From: Elephas maximus indicus
Lineage: Eukaryota; Chordata; Mammalia; Proboscidea; Elephantidae
Direction of reading: 5' to 3'
Length of the DNA stretch: 64,000 nt
Assembly (NCBI RefSeq): GCF_024166365.1
Contig: NC_064819.1
Coordinates: 147,832,793-147,896,792 of the forward strand
Shown here: positions 21,602 through 32,270 of the stretch, piece after piece
Layout: each line of letters opens with the position of its first letter
Position numbering within the stretch: position 1 is the stretch's first letter
The notes under the pieces: generated by a model
What the model was told of the DNA's origin: nothing
The model's input: the letters and a program-made list of their open reading frames with translations, nothing else
Database searches by the model: none
Position numbers and translations under genes: made by a program

Positions 21602-21685
21602 TTTAATCAAAAGGGTCATTAACATCAGAGAGCCTTTACCAGCGTAGCTCAGAGTCAGAGGGTGCTGTGGCTGCAGAGAATGCTC

Positions 21686-21849
21686 CGGAACCAGCCCACT
21701 GCCGTCGAATTGATTCCGACTCACAGTGACCCTACAGGACAGAGTAGAGCTGCTCCATAGAGTTTCCAGTGAGCGCCTGGTGGATTCGAACTGCCAACCT
21801 TTTGGTTAGCAGCCATAGCACTTAACCATTATGCTACCAGGGTTTCCAA
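21686..21849 (-). mobile_element. AfroSINE, short form, second insertion in the same LTR
   Basis: Inverted tail cccactgccgtcgaattgat, inverted head ggttagcagccatagcactt. The 9 bp duplication agaatgctc is at 21677-21685 and 21850-21858. Confidence 0.92.
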
Positions 21850-22085
21850 AGAATGCTCAGAGAGATGCAAAGTCACTGGCTATGAAGGCGGAGGCAGAGG
21901 GCAGAAGTGGGTGAAACTGGTCAAGGCAAGAAGACGAATTCTCCTCTAGATCCTCCACAAAGGAACGCAGCCAAACTAACCCGTGCAAGTGTCAGACCCC
22001 TGGCCTACAGAACTGTAAGAAAATTGTTTTGCTTTAAGCTATTAAGTTTGTGGTAATTTTTTATGGCAGCTAACAGAAAATATAG

Positions 22086-23646
22086 AATCTGAGAAATTAG
22101 AGGTCTGAAATAGAGTGTAGAGAGGAAGGCTGAGGAGAGGGCCTTGAAGGCTAATGATTCTGATTTTTCCACCTAAAAAACAACGGGTTGGGGTAGCAAG
22201 GGGATAGATGTCCGGGAGAGCTTTAGGAAAAATCACCTGGTAATGCTGTGCCAGACTATTTAGAGTGAGAAGAGGACTGGGGAGGGGGAATCAATTAAGC
22301 CTCTGCTTGAAAAGTTAAGAGTAAAATGGTGACAGGGCTTCAGTTGTGGTGGTAACTATGGGAATGGAAAGAAATGGATAGATGTATTATTTTGAAAAAA
22401 AAAAAAAAAAAACCGGTTACAGGCCTTAAGGACTCCATGTTGGGGAGGATTAGAACAGGATGGCTAAAGGACCCAGGGGAGTAGGCAGCTGGTTTCTGGG
22501 GGTGGAGGAGGGATTACAAATGAGGGATTGGTCTCAAACACATTGAGTTTAGAACAGTGGGTGATCTGAATGGTAATTCTGACCATAATTGTAAATAGGT
22601 GCAGGCGCTTAGGAGAGAGGAACGGTAGAGATGCCGATCTGACGTTATCCTGCTAGTACTGAGTTATGCCGAGAGAGTCAATACGATAGCTGGGGGTTGA
22701 CAGGGCGGGGAGGAATGCATTTCTAGATAGAATTCAAGGGACAAATGCAGGTGATTAATTTACCAAACTCTCCTACAAGTGTGAGGAACTGTGCTGCTGT
22801 GAGTGTTTCGATCTCAAATCAGGGGAATGAGCATCAGCTTTTCCTGACTAAGGCTCTTTCTATGCAGTCATGGTAACAAGCAGAAGAGATAAGAAGACAA
22901 GGATATGCAATTGTATGGTTAACACTGACTTTGGCTGGAGCCAGTGGATGGAAAACACAAGATGCATCATTCTACTCAGTTCTTTCCCCACAATTTAACC
23001 CTGTTATAAATTCTTTACCTCAACTTCACTTCTGTCTAGCTCACAAATCCCTCCCCAAAATCCTTTCCAGACTCTCTCCTCCAAGGAGTTTCATAGAACA
23101 CATGTATTTCTACATCTTTTTCTCTGTCCACTGCATCTTCTTAAGGATTTTCTTGTTATAATACCAACACCCTAAGGTATTCGTGCCAGGCAAGCTTTCC
23201 TGAGACTTACTCCACTTGGTCACATTTCTACTGTGTTCTTGGTTCTTGTGGTTTGTGCCCCAAGAATGCATACCTTCTACGGTAACCTCTCCAATTTCAG
23301 CTTGCTTCTCCAGTCTTGATCATTTCTCATTATCCTGAATTTACTAACAACTCATTTTATTCTGCTAATGAAACCTGATGCCTCTATCCTTTCCAAAGAA
23401 TAAACTTCCCCTCCAATTAATTCTGTCCCTGAACAAACTTAATTCTTAGAACAATACTATGAAGTAGGTATCCGTGGGAAAGAAGAGTATCTGTTTCTCC
23501 CTGTTATATAAAACTATTTAGGTGGTTGTGATTCCAGTCGTCAGCAATCCTGGAAGAGAAAAATGGATTTATCATGGTTTAGTCTAGAAAGGAGAAAATA
23601 ATTAGGGTTACGATTTAATCTCTTCCAAGCTGGAGAGGTGTTGGGT
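22086..23646. other. Intergenic, mostly unrecognised
   Basis: An A-run lies at about 22396-22412. The part from about 22980 to 23430 has an L2-like texture (cagactctctcctccaagg, cacttggtcacatttctact) that I cannot confirm. No gene signal. Confidence 0.4.
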
Positions 23647-23656
23647 GGGAATACAT

Positions 23657-24128
23657 TTTTTTAAAAAATATTTTACTGTGTTTTAGGTCAAAGTTCACAG
23701 AGCAAATTAGTTTCCCATTCAACAAATTGTACACAAAGTATTCCATGACATTGGTTGCAATCCCCACACCATGTCAACACTCTCCCCATTTCTGCCCTGT
23801 GCTCCCTGTTTCCTTTTGTCTTGTTTTCCTACCCCTTCCTGCCTTCTCATCTTTACTTTTGGGCAAATGTTGCCCTTTTGGTCTCATATAATTGTTTATT
23901 CAATGGATCATGTTCTTTTTGAGTGTTTTTATTTTATTGGCCTATTGCTTGGCTGGAAGGTGGTTTCCGGGAACGGATGCAGTTCTAAGTCATGTGTCTT
24001 AGGGCCATAAGCTTGACGGTTCCTCCAGTTTCTATCAGGCCAGTAAGTCTGGTCTTTTTTATGAATTTGAGTTTTTGTTCTACATTTCTCTCCTGCTCTG
24101 TCTAGGACCCTCTATTGTGATCCAATCG
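23657..24128 (-). mobile_element. L1 3'-end-only insertion with 10 bp duplication
   Basis: On the plus strand it begins with a T-rich tail and tttactgtgttttaggtcaa, and contains cttgacggttcctccagttt and gaccctctattgtgatc. The duplication gggaatacat lies at 23647-23656 and 24129-24138. It is shorter than the other two 3' ends. Confidence 0.87.
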
Positions 24129-24516
24129 GGGAATACATGTGCTTTTGATTAAAGTCTGTTCTATAGAAACTGAAAGGAAAGATTATTAATCAGATGGGTC
24201 TCAATACTAAAATAGAATTGTCAATGAACTTGAAAGGATTGGAAAACAGTTCTCTTTACTATTCATTGCTAAAGAGCTTTTCAAATCAGGATAGCAGTCG
24301 AACAGTGTCTTTGTTTTAAGAATACCTCTGTTAAACAATATACCTATGGATCCCGGACCTAATCAGAATCCTTAGTAAGTATGGGTAGGAAAGAATAGCT
24401 GTTTTCCCTATTGCGTATATAAAGTTACAAATTTAGGATCTTTGTAATCTGGAATGGAACCCCAATATTAAAGCCTGGATCTCTCAGGGTTTATGGATAG
24501 ATGCTCCCATGGTGAA

Positions 24517-24720
24517 TTCCCTGGGTGGTACAAATAGTTAAGCACTTGACTACTGACTGGAACACACTACTAGTTCGAACACACCCAGAAGGCACCTAGG
24601 AAGACAGGCCTAGCGGTCTGCTTCTGAAGGGTAAGAGCCTTGAAAATTCTATGGCGCAGCTGTACTCTGCACACATGGGATCACCATGAATTGGAACTGA
24701 CTCAATGGCAACTAACAAGA
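24517..24720 (+). mobile_element. AfroSINE, diverged subfamily
   Basis: attccctgggtggtacaaat, then agttcgaacacacccagaag, then ggaagacaggcctagcggtc, tail accatgaattggaactgact followed by caatggcaactaac. It resembles the copy at 19069. Confidence 0.85.
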
Positions 24721-25535
24721 AGAAGCTATCATAGAATGCTATGGGCTCACAAGCAGTAGATCAGATCAGAAATCGCTCTGCACCAACGCAGAGGTGTCAG
24801 CAACAAACTGTCTATCCTGATAAGTCTCCTGAAGGGCAGCCCTGTGGATGCAGATGCCTCAATGCACTGTGAACTGGATGGAACTGGTGAGAGGTGATGA
24901 TTTTTAGACCTTATGAAATCTTCAGAAAAGCCTTCTTGTGCAAGACAGCCAAAAGGTGTCTATGTTCTGTGTGTTTACTGATCCTGAACACTAAAGGCAA
25001 TGACTAAGGAGTGGGGTACGGTTTATGAGGTTTTTAGTTTAACAACAGCTTGGATACTACTTATGGATCTTTAATCTGTAAACAGAACTGAAGATCTGCC
25101 ATGTACACAACTTACCCAAAATGTTGAATCTTCGTCAAAATAGGATGCACTTTTTTGGTAAGTGATAATCTAGTTGTGCTAGAATCAGCCATATTTGTGG
25201 TTATAATGAACAATTCACGAGTAGGTAGTCAATCAAGAGGACAAGGAGATGGCTGTAGCTATATATTAATACATGGGCATACAGATAAAAAGTATAAAAA
25301 AGCACACTCAAATAATAACCAAAATAGTTTATAACTTGAAACAATAAAATTCATAAAAAAATAAAACACAAATTATAATGCTCTACCTTCTTAGGAAAGG
25401 GACATTAAAAATGCTATACATTAAGACAGTATTTGTACTCCTTATATTTAGCAAATTTCCGCATTTCACATTTACTACCCGTAATTTCACTGAGATCTAT
25501 TTCACCAGTCCTTTGAAATAAAATATTCTACTTTG
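24721..25535. other. Intergenic, nothing recognised
   Basis: A/T-rich sequence without gene or nameable repeat. Confidence 0.45.
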
Positions 25536-25589
25536 TAATTGTTATTCTGTACTATCTAATATGACACATGGTTATTTTATTTTTAAAAA

Positions 25590-26330
25590 ATGTTATTGTG
25601 CTTTGGGTGAAAGTTTACAGTTCAAGTTAGTTTCTCATTAAGAAACTTATATATATATCATTTTGTGACATTGGTTGGAATCCCCACAATGTGACAGCAC
25701 TCTCCCCCTTTCTTCCCCGGGTTCCCAGTGTCCATTCATCCAGTTCCTATTCCTTCTTTTTCCCTCATTTTGCTTTTGGGCAGAAGTTGCCTATTTGGTC
25801 TCGTATATTTGATTGAACTAAGAAGCACGTTCCTCACCTGTGTTATTGCTTGCTTTATAGCCCTGTCTAATTTTTGTGTGAAAAGTGGGCTTTGGGAGTG
25901 GTTTCAGTTCTGTGTTAGCAGAGCGTCCAGGGGCCATGGTCTCAGGGGTTTCTCCAGTCTCTGTCAGATCATAAGTCTGGTCTTTTTTCGTGAATTTGAA
26001 TTGTGTTACATTTGTCTCCCGCTGTGTTTGGGACACTCTGTAGTGATTCCTGTCAGAGTGCCTGGTTGTGGTGGCCAGGCACCATCTAGTTCTTCTGGGC
26101 TCAGGCTGGTGGAGACTCTGGTTCATGTGAGCCTTTAGTCTTTTGGGCTAGTATTTTCCTTGTGTCTTTGGTTTTCTTCATTCTTTGCTCTGGATGGAAC
26201 AGGACCAATACATGTATCTTAGATGGCCACTCGCAAGCTTTTAAAACTCCAGACACTGCTCACCGAAGTAGGATGTAGAGCATTTTCTTTATGAACTCTG
26301 TTACGCCAATTGATCTAGATGTCCCCTGAG
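25590..26330 (-). mobile_element. L1 3'-end-only insertion
   Basis: tgttattgtgctttgggtga, agtttctcattaagaaactt, ccaggggccatggtctcagg and cttagatggccactcgcaag match the 3' UTR of the L1 at 1228-2404. The flanks carry acatggttatt and catgtggttatt, an imperfect duplication. It retains an open sense frame at 25818-26126. Confidence 0.85.
25818..26126 (-). other. Open reading frame in L1 3' UTR, second copy
   Basis: 102 codons, starting MNQSLHQPEPRRTRWCLATT and containing LTETGETPETMAPGRS. It aligns in frame with the 1537-1926 frame of the full-length L1 (shared MNQ-LH-PE-RRTRWCLATT, LTET, MAP-RS and PLPKPTF-like blocks). The copies differ at many bases yet both stay open. No function is known to me. 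Confidence 0.3.
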
Positions 26331-26622
26331 AGGCATGTGGTTATTGAGTACTTGAAATTGAGTCCAAATTGAGATGCTGTAAATGTAAACTATATTCTAG
26401 ATTTCAATGACTTAGTGTGAATAAAAGAAGTAAAATTGATTAGTAAAAATTTCAATTTTATATTTATACTGATATTTTAGATACAGTAGATAACGAAAAA
26501 TACATTATTAAATTAATCTCACCTGTTTCTTTTTACCTTTTTAAATGTAGCTACTAGAAAATTAAAAATTACTTATGTGGCTCACATGAGATTTCTATTG
26601 GACAGCACTGGGCTAGAACATT

Positions 26623-27371
26623 TAAAATCAAAGTGGATACACCCCCCAATTTTGTACTGTATACTATCTGCCTTTGGAAATGGGAACTGTAAAAGAAATA
26701 ACAATCCAGCTACTTTTATACATGTTTGTAATTCTTCTAAGGGACACATACTATATTTTAAACAGAGAAAGTAAAAATGTTGCTGAATTCTGTTTATAAT
26801 TTTCAAAGGTACCAAAAAGGTAGGCTTGCCATTTAAGATATGCAGGTTAAATGATATGCCACTTAATCTTTAAATTAAGATTAAACGAATGGATAAATTC
26901 AATCCCCTTATTATTTGTGAGATATACATTTTCACCTTATAATAGGTGCAAAAAAGAGACCCTCAAGGAAGGATTTGAAAACTGGGAGAAACAAGAGAAT
27001 TCACTGTCTAACCTGCACAGAAATTAGAATTCTTATCTACATTACTGAGGTAGCTTTACACTGTCTGCAGTCCACAGGATCGCCCAGCCACTGCACTCAT
27101 ATTCCACTGTGCGTTTCCAGGAAAAGCAGGAGCCGCTTTTCTGGCACAAAGAAAATTCAGAATACATACTTGGTCAATGATAATGTGACATGCAGTGTGG
27201 GAGATTTCCTTTTCTTCCCATTTCTTATGAGTAAGCTGTTTTACATAAATCTCAGTAGTTATAATCATTTGACACAAACGGACTTGTCCATAACTTACTT
27301 AAAATGTGACTGGGTAATGATTTTCAGTAAAATATGCCATGATACTTTTTTTCTCTTATTCGTTAAGGGTA
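26623..27371. other. Intergenic / CEP162 downstream flank
   Basis: No repeat recognised. It ends at the CEP162 poly(A) signals. Confidence 0.45.
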
Positions 27372-27372
27372 A

Positions 27373-27399
27373 TTTATTTTGAAACGTTGTTTTTTTATT
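27373..27399 (-). terminator. CEP162: CEP162 poly(A) signals (two AATAAA)
   Basis: On the minus strand AATAAA occurs at 27399-27394 (gcaaacaataaaaaaacaac) and again at 27378-27373 (tttcaaaataaattaccctt), 108 and 129 bases past the stop. They predict a short 3' UTR of about 150 bases; longer isoforms are possible. Confidence 0.6.
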
Positions 27400-27506
27400 G
27401 TTTGCTTCTGGTAACAGAAAAGAATACTTATTCTGAAAAGCTCCTGGTAGTGGCGCCATCCCGTGTGTCTCCAGGCCGAACAGTGAGGCCTCTGAGACCA
27501 GGCTTC

Positions 27507-27722
27507 CTAGTGATCCTCCGGGCCCGGGGCATGAGCGTCCTCTGAAACAGCAGCTGGGAAAACAACTCCCTGTCGGTGAAGCTCCCGAAGGACATCTAAT
27601 ATTGAGTCTAATTCCGTGCGAAACTTGTCCAGCTCTCGATTCTTTAATTGTGCAAGTCTTTTCCATTTCTCAGTTTCTTTGTTTTGCTCAGTTTCTACTA
27701 CTTGGCGTGTTTGCTGTATTAT
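27507..27722 (-). CDS. CEP162: CEP162 last coding exon
   Basis: Acceptor ...gatttgcag, then [33 protein letters not shown] and [18 protein letters not shown], ending [12 protein letters not shown] and TAG at 27507-27509. 216 bases, entering at phase 0. It is the end of the coiled coil and a short tail. The tail after GVV differs from the human end as I remember it (VPVAFADEMNAPEY-like), while the coiled part is nearly unchanged. Confidence 0.95.
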   Translation of the reverse strand: MIQQTRQVVETEQNKETEKWKRLAQLKNRELDKFRTELDSILDVLRELHRQGVVFPAAVSEDAHAPGPEDH

Positions 27723-28070
27723 CTGCAAATCAAAAAAATTCCACATTACTACTGCAGTTCATGCTGGGGATGAAGAACGCTTATCAATCCTGAAGAGCTA
27801 AAGTGGACAATGGTTAGCATGGCAAGTAAGAGGGGATGTAGGGTGGAAGCCTGACCTAACAGGCTCCGTTTTGTTCATCAAACAAGCTTACAGGCTAAGA
27901 AGTAGGAAATTTAGAATCTCAATCTTAGACTGAATTTTTATAGTTTTTTAAACTGTGAATAAAAGTATAGTACCATTTAAAACATCAGAAATTTCTAATT
28001 CCTTGGTATGAATCTAAACATCCAAAAAATGTTCCTCTTAAGATAGCAATTAAGACAGTTTTAGTTTATA

Positions 28071-28246
28071 CAGTAAAACCTGCAAAAGCCGGAACCTGTG
28101 TAAGGCAGAAACCTGTCAGAGAAGGAAAACTCAAATATTTTCCACTAATAGAGAGCAACAGAGAAGTGGTTAAGACTGCACCCTGCCAAAGGCAGAGAAC
28201 TCGCAAGATCTGGAAAAACAAGTTCCAGCTGTCACAGGTTTTACCG
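28071..28246. mobile_element. 176 bp TA-flanked inverted-repeat transposon (MITE), copy 1
   Basis: The left end cagtaaaacctgcaaaagcc and the right end, inverted, cggtaaaacctgtgacagct form terminal repeats of about 23 bp. TA dinucleotides at 28069-28070 and 28247-28248 are the expected duplication for a Tc1/mariner/pogo-type transposase. There is no coding capacity. A second copy is at 51448-51633. Confidence 0.75.
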
Positions 28247-28289
28247 TAACATGTCATTAATTAATTATACATCACAGCATTAGAAATAA

Positions 28290-28720
28290 TAATATTAATA
28301 GCAAATGCATACAGAATCCATCATGTGCCAGGCCCTGTTATAAGCATTTTACATATGTTAACTCATTTAATCCTAGGCTTCCATTAGGAGGTAGACAGAT
28401 GCTATGATTTATCCCCATTTAATAAAACCCACTGGCACTAAGTAGGTTTTGACTCATAACAGCGACCCTATAGGACAGAGTAGAACCGCCCCATCTTTCT
28501 CCTGCAGAACAACTGGTAGTTTTGAACCACCGACCTTTTAGATAGCAGCCAAGCGCTTAACTACTGAACCATCAGGGCCTCTCAAATGGGAGGCACAGAT
28601 AAGTTAAAAAATAATTTGCCCAAAGTTCACACACACCCACTGGAGGCAGAGCCAGGATTCATACACCCAGGCAGCCTGGCCACGAAGTCCCTGCTCTTAA
28701 TTGCCACCTAGACTGTCTCC
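28290..28720 (+). mobile_element. MIR, split by SINE
   Basis: catcatgtgccaggccctgt, ttaactcatttaatcctagg, then after the SINE aatttgcccaaagttcacac and cagagccaggattcatacac, matching a MIR core and 3' part. Confidence 0.75.
28425..28580 (-). mobile_element. AfroSINE inside MIR
   Basis: Inverted tail aaaacccactggcactaagt, inverted head accgaccttttagatagcag and aactactgaaccatcagggc. It has a partial spacer (ccatctttctcctgcagaac). Confidence 0.88.
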
Positions 28721-29231
28721 CTCATGGGGACCAATCTGTTCAACTGTGAAAGGAGGGTACCTCGTCTAGTAACTTACTGTTACTTTCAAAATGTCTTACC
28801 ATAAGGTAATCTTTAGTTACAGGCATTACAAACCATAGAAAGCTAGACATACCAAAACAACTAGTTAAGACAAGCCAATAATGTTAGTTCAAACATGCTG
28901 AACCTGCCAAAGATAATTTTTATCCATAATTCTGTCTGGTTACAGAATAACTTCATAATTCATTACATAAAGTAAAATAAAAGCAATTCAGAAATACTCT
29001 GTGCAAAACAGGTGCTAGGTTGAGGAGAATACAAAATGCTGTATGAATTTTCAGTTCTAAGCCTCTTTTGGATGTTCATTATGTATTGAAATTAACTTGG
29101 CATTTTACAATGCTGTATATGAAATTGAGATCCATTGCTTTCTCTGTAATTCAAGAATGTCCTGAAAGTCCTACCACTTTTTTGCTTAAGCAAATAAAGT
29201 GGTCATGGTTTATAACCAGGATCTTTCAATA

Positions 29232-29439
29232 AACAACCAAAAACCTGTTGCCATGGAGTCGATTCTGACTCAGCAACCCTATGTAGGGCAGGGCAGAACT
29301 GCTCCATAGGTTACCAAGGCTGTAAATCTTTACGGGAACAGAATGCCACATCTTTCTCCCAAGGAAGAGCTGGGGGGTTTGAACTACTGATCTTTCCATT
29401 AGCAGCCAAGCGCTTTAACCACTGCACCACCAGGGCTCC
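29232..29439 (-). mobile_element. AfroSINE, long form
   Basis: aaacctgttgccatggagtc, gccacatctttctcccaagg, ttaaccactgcaccaccagg. It has the full spacer of the long form. Confidence 0.92.
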
Positions 29440-30398
29440 ATATAATTTATTAGTCACATTTGTTTACAACAAGACTATAAAATAACTATTTGTAATAAGG
29501 TCATAATATAGCATGTACCTACAGCAAGTTAAGACGCAAATCTTAAACAGTCATTGACAACTTAGAAGCATTTTCTAGAACAGGCATTATAAAGTGGCAC
29601 ATATGGGTAAGCTCTGGTGAAGCGGTGGTACACTATGATGCCTTAACTCTGCTATGGTTGATGGTTTCCTGGTACAGAATGTGTTTTTCAAAGAATTTCA
29701 CAAATAAAAGTTTAAGAGTAAAAATGAAAAATCAATGACATTAATCTCTTTGTCCTCCATTTCATAATATTTCTTCATTCCCATAATGCTAATGCGCTAA
29801 CATCTTGATATGATTAAATAGTGCTGGTGTTTCTCTGTGGAACTCAGGTCAACAATAAAGCTTTGCAAGTCTGTAATATTTTCAAATTTCAAATTGTATA
29901 TAAACTTATGCTGCTCACGCAAAGCTGAGTATCAGCATCGAGGCAACAGCCTAACAATATATCATGCTCTTACTCCTGCCATGTTTAGTATCTACTATTT
30001 TTTGCTTGTACTTAAGTGTAGTAATCATGATATTACTTGTGCTAGGTATATATTATACATGATCACTTTTAAACAAATTTATTTCTTATAAACATTAAAA
30101 TATGGAACATTGTTCTCAAGGAGTTCCCAGGACAAACATGCATACATTTTAAGCATCCATCAATAATTAAGAATATGATACAAGTTGTTTCATTATTTCC
30201 CCGGACATGAGACAAACCAATCGCCAAGTATTTGAAATTTAATGTCATTTTCAATTAAAAGCTATAAATTAACAAGATCAAAATACAATGTAGACACTTT
30301 AAGAAGTAACTTTTGCTAGAGATGACAAAACCATAGAAAATTAGAGGCAGTAAAAATAAAGTACTATAAGAATATGTAAATGTGGTCTACTATTTTAC

Positions 30399-30533
30399 CT
30401 GCTGAAGTTCCTGTTCTCTTTGTTCATGTCTCATTTCCATCTGTTTAATTTTCTTTTCTAAGCCCGTGAAATGTTTCATCTCTGGAGTATGATTTTCTTT
30501 GGCTTCTCTCAATTCTTCTAGGAGTTTTGTAAC
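30399..30533 (-). CDS. CEP162: CEP162 coding exon (45 codons)
   Basis: Acceptor ctcaattttag, then [20 protein letters not shown] and [19 protein letters not shown], donor CAG|gtaaaa. Phase 0 at both ends. Heptad-like coiled coil joining in frame to the last exon. Confidence 0.95.
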
Positions 30534-31097
30534 CTAAAATTGAGAGCATTTCGTATGTGAAAAACTAAGCTCAAAATGAAATAATTTTTAAAAAGGTAGG
30601 CTTGAAAAACAAGAACATTTACTATCTCCTTTATGAAATTTCTCTAGAAGAGGAATCTTAAGAGCAAGGGCATCCTGTATTGCTAGAGTAATGAACAGCT
30701 TTCCTTCCCTATGCCCAGGAAGTAAAGGCTTATCTTAGCTTTGAGATGACCTCACATTCCAAGAGGTTTTAGATGGCTGGACTGCTTTTTCCCTCCTATG
30801 GATGTCAGGCTGGTTAAGAGGCTCAAAAAGAAGTTGGACAAGGTACATTTTTGGGCACTTTCTTTGGTGCATTCAGCTTTGCTACAAAGTAGTTGTTTAG
30901 TAAAGTGATTATATTTAGGATTAAATGATAATGAATTTAAAGCATCCAGCACAGTACAGTGCCTAACACACAGAAAGAGTTCAATAAATATAGATTACTC
31001 TTCCACCATCAACTCCCTGGAAGAGAATTCTATCTGTAATTTCTCTTATGGCCCCTATCACTTTATGCTTTATAGTAACTCACTCCACAAATTCAAG

Positions 31098-31618
31098 TGT
31101 CTTGGTTATCTAGTGCTGCTATAACAGAATTACCACAAATGGATGGCTTTAACAAAAAGAAACTTTTTCTCTCACTGTCTAGTAGGCTACAAGTCCTAAA
31201 ATTCAGGGCATCAGCTCCAAGGGAAGAATTTCTCTGTCAGCTCTGGAGGAAGGTCCTTGTCATCAGTCTTCCCTTGGTCTGGGAGCAACTCAGTGCAGGA
31301 ACCTCAGGTCCAAAGGATGCACTCTGCTCCCGACACTGCTTTCTTGGTGGTATGAGGTCCCCATGTCTCTCTGCTTGCTTCTCTCTTTTATATCTCAAAA
31401 GAAACTGGCTAAAGATACTACCTAATCTTGTAGATCTCATCAATAAAACTGCTGATAATTCATCTTATTACATCATAATGATAGGATTTACAACATATAG
31501 GAAAATCACATAAAATGGCAGACAATCACATAGAATGGTGGACAGTCACATAATACTGAGAATCATGGCCCAGCTAAGTTGACAGATATTTTTGAGGGCC
31601 ACAGTTCAATCCATGACA
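31098..31618 (-). mobile_element. MaLR-like solo LTR, elephant-type
   Basis: On the minus strand it starts TGTCATGGATTGAACTGTGG like MLT1 LTRs, has a TATA-like gagatataaaagagagaagc and ends in ...gcagcactagataacca. On the plus strand: ctagtgctgctataacagaa and ggtatgaggtccccatgtct. The target duplication was not clear. Confidence 0.6.
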
Positions 31619-31963
31619 GCAAGTATGCATACAAAAGTAGAGATTATGGAGTACTGAGGTCTTTCATATAGGTCCTATGTGCTTGATAGGTTTTCCTGGC
31701 CACTTTTGGGAGGAATGTGTAATGATTCTAAGCACTTCATCTGGGCAGATCTAGATTCTCATCAGGTTTAGCACTGAAGAAGATACTGGCCATAGCCTCG
31801 TAAACAGGGCCTTGATACAGTTCAGGTGTTCATGTGACTCAAGGGTAAATTCTAATCAGTCTAAGCTCAATATAGCTGTCCAGTTTTCCCTCCCAATGAT
31901 TGGTTTAGAGGTGGGTATGTGACTCAGTTCTGAGGCAAAGGAAGTTAGCTGGGAGACATTATA

Positions 31964-32100
31964 AACCAAAACCCATTGCCACTGAGTCGATTCCAACTCA
32001 TAACAATCCTATAAGACATGGCAGAACTGCCCCATAGGGTGTTCAAGGGATTTGAACTGCCAACCTTTTGGTTAGCAGCTGAATGCCTAACCACAGTGCC
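31964..32100 (-). mobile_element. AfroSINE, short form, 8 bp duplication
   Basis: Inverted tail aacccattgccactgagtcg, inverted head accttttggttagcagctga. The duplication acattata is at 31956-31963 and 32101-32108. Confidence 0.9.
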
Positions 32101-32124
32101 ACATTATAGTCCATAGGTATTTGT

Positions 32125-32270
32125 TTATTTGATTATTTTTCTGTCCCATCCACTAGAATGCAAGTTCCTAGAGGGCAAGAGCTTTGGGTATTGTATTCAT
32201 CACTATATCTCAAAGCCTAGATAGAGTAGTGACTGATACCTACTAAGTATTCATTACATTAAAAAATAAA
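32125..32270 (+). mobile_element. L2 3' end
   Basis: ccactagaatgcaagttcct, agagggcaagagctttgggt, gcctagatagagtagtgact. Typical L2 3' UTR order. Confidence 0.6.

Larger units (their letters stand above)
21309..22085 (+). mobile_element. MLT1-like (ERVL-MaLR) LTR with two nested SINEs
   Basis: It starts tgtggtaggcagaaaaaaga, continues taaggaccttgaaaatggag, gaggtgggcccaatttaatc, then after the SINEs ccacaaaggaacgcagccaa and cctacagaactgtaagaaaa, ending taagtttgtggtaatttttt. It is the same family as 14620-15092 in the opposite orientation. Confidence 0.75.
25536..26622 (+). mobile_element. Non-autonomous hAT-like transposon (MER3/MER33-like), split by an L1
   Basis: The left end (gtactatctaatatgacaca) and right end (gagatttctattggacagca, ctg) are imperfect inverted copies, and the body carries gtggttattgagtacttgaa near one end and atgtggctcacatgagattt near the other. 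An L1 3' end inserted near the left end. Exact family uncertain. Confidence 0.45.
27723..30398 (-). other. CEP162: CEP162 intron with MIR, two AfroSINEs and a short inverted-repeat transposon
   Basis: Holds the TA-flanked element at 28071-28246, a MIR (28290-28720) split by a SINE, and another SINE at 29232-29439. The rest is A/T-rich and unrecognised. Confidence 0.7.
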
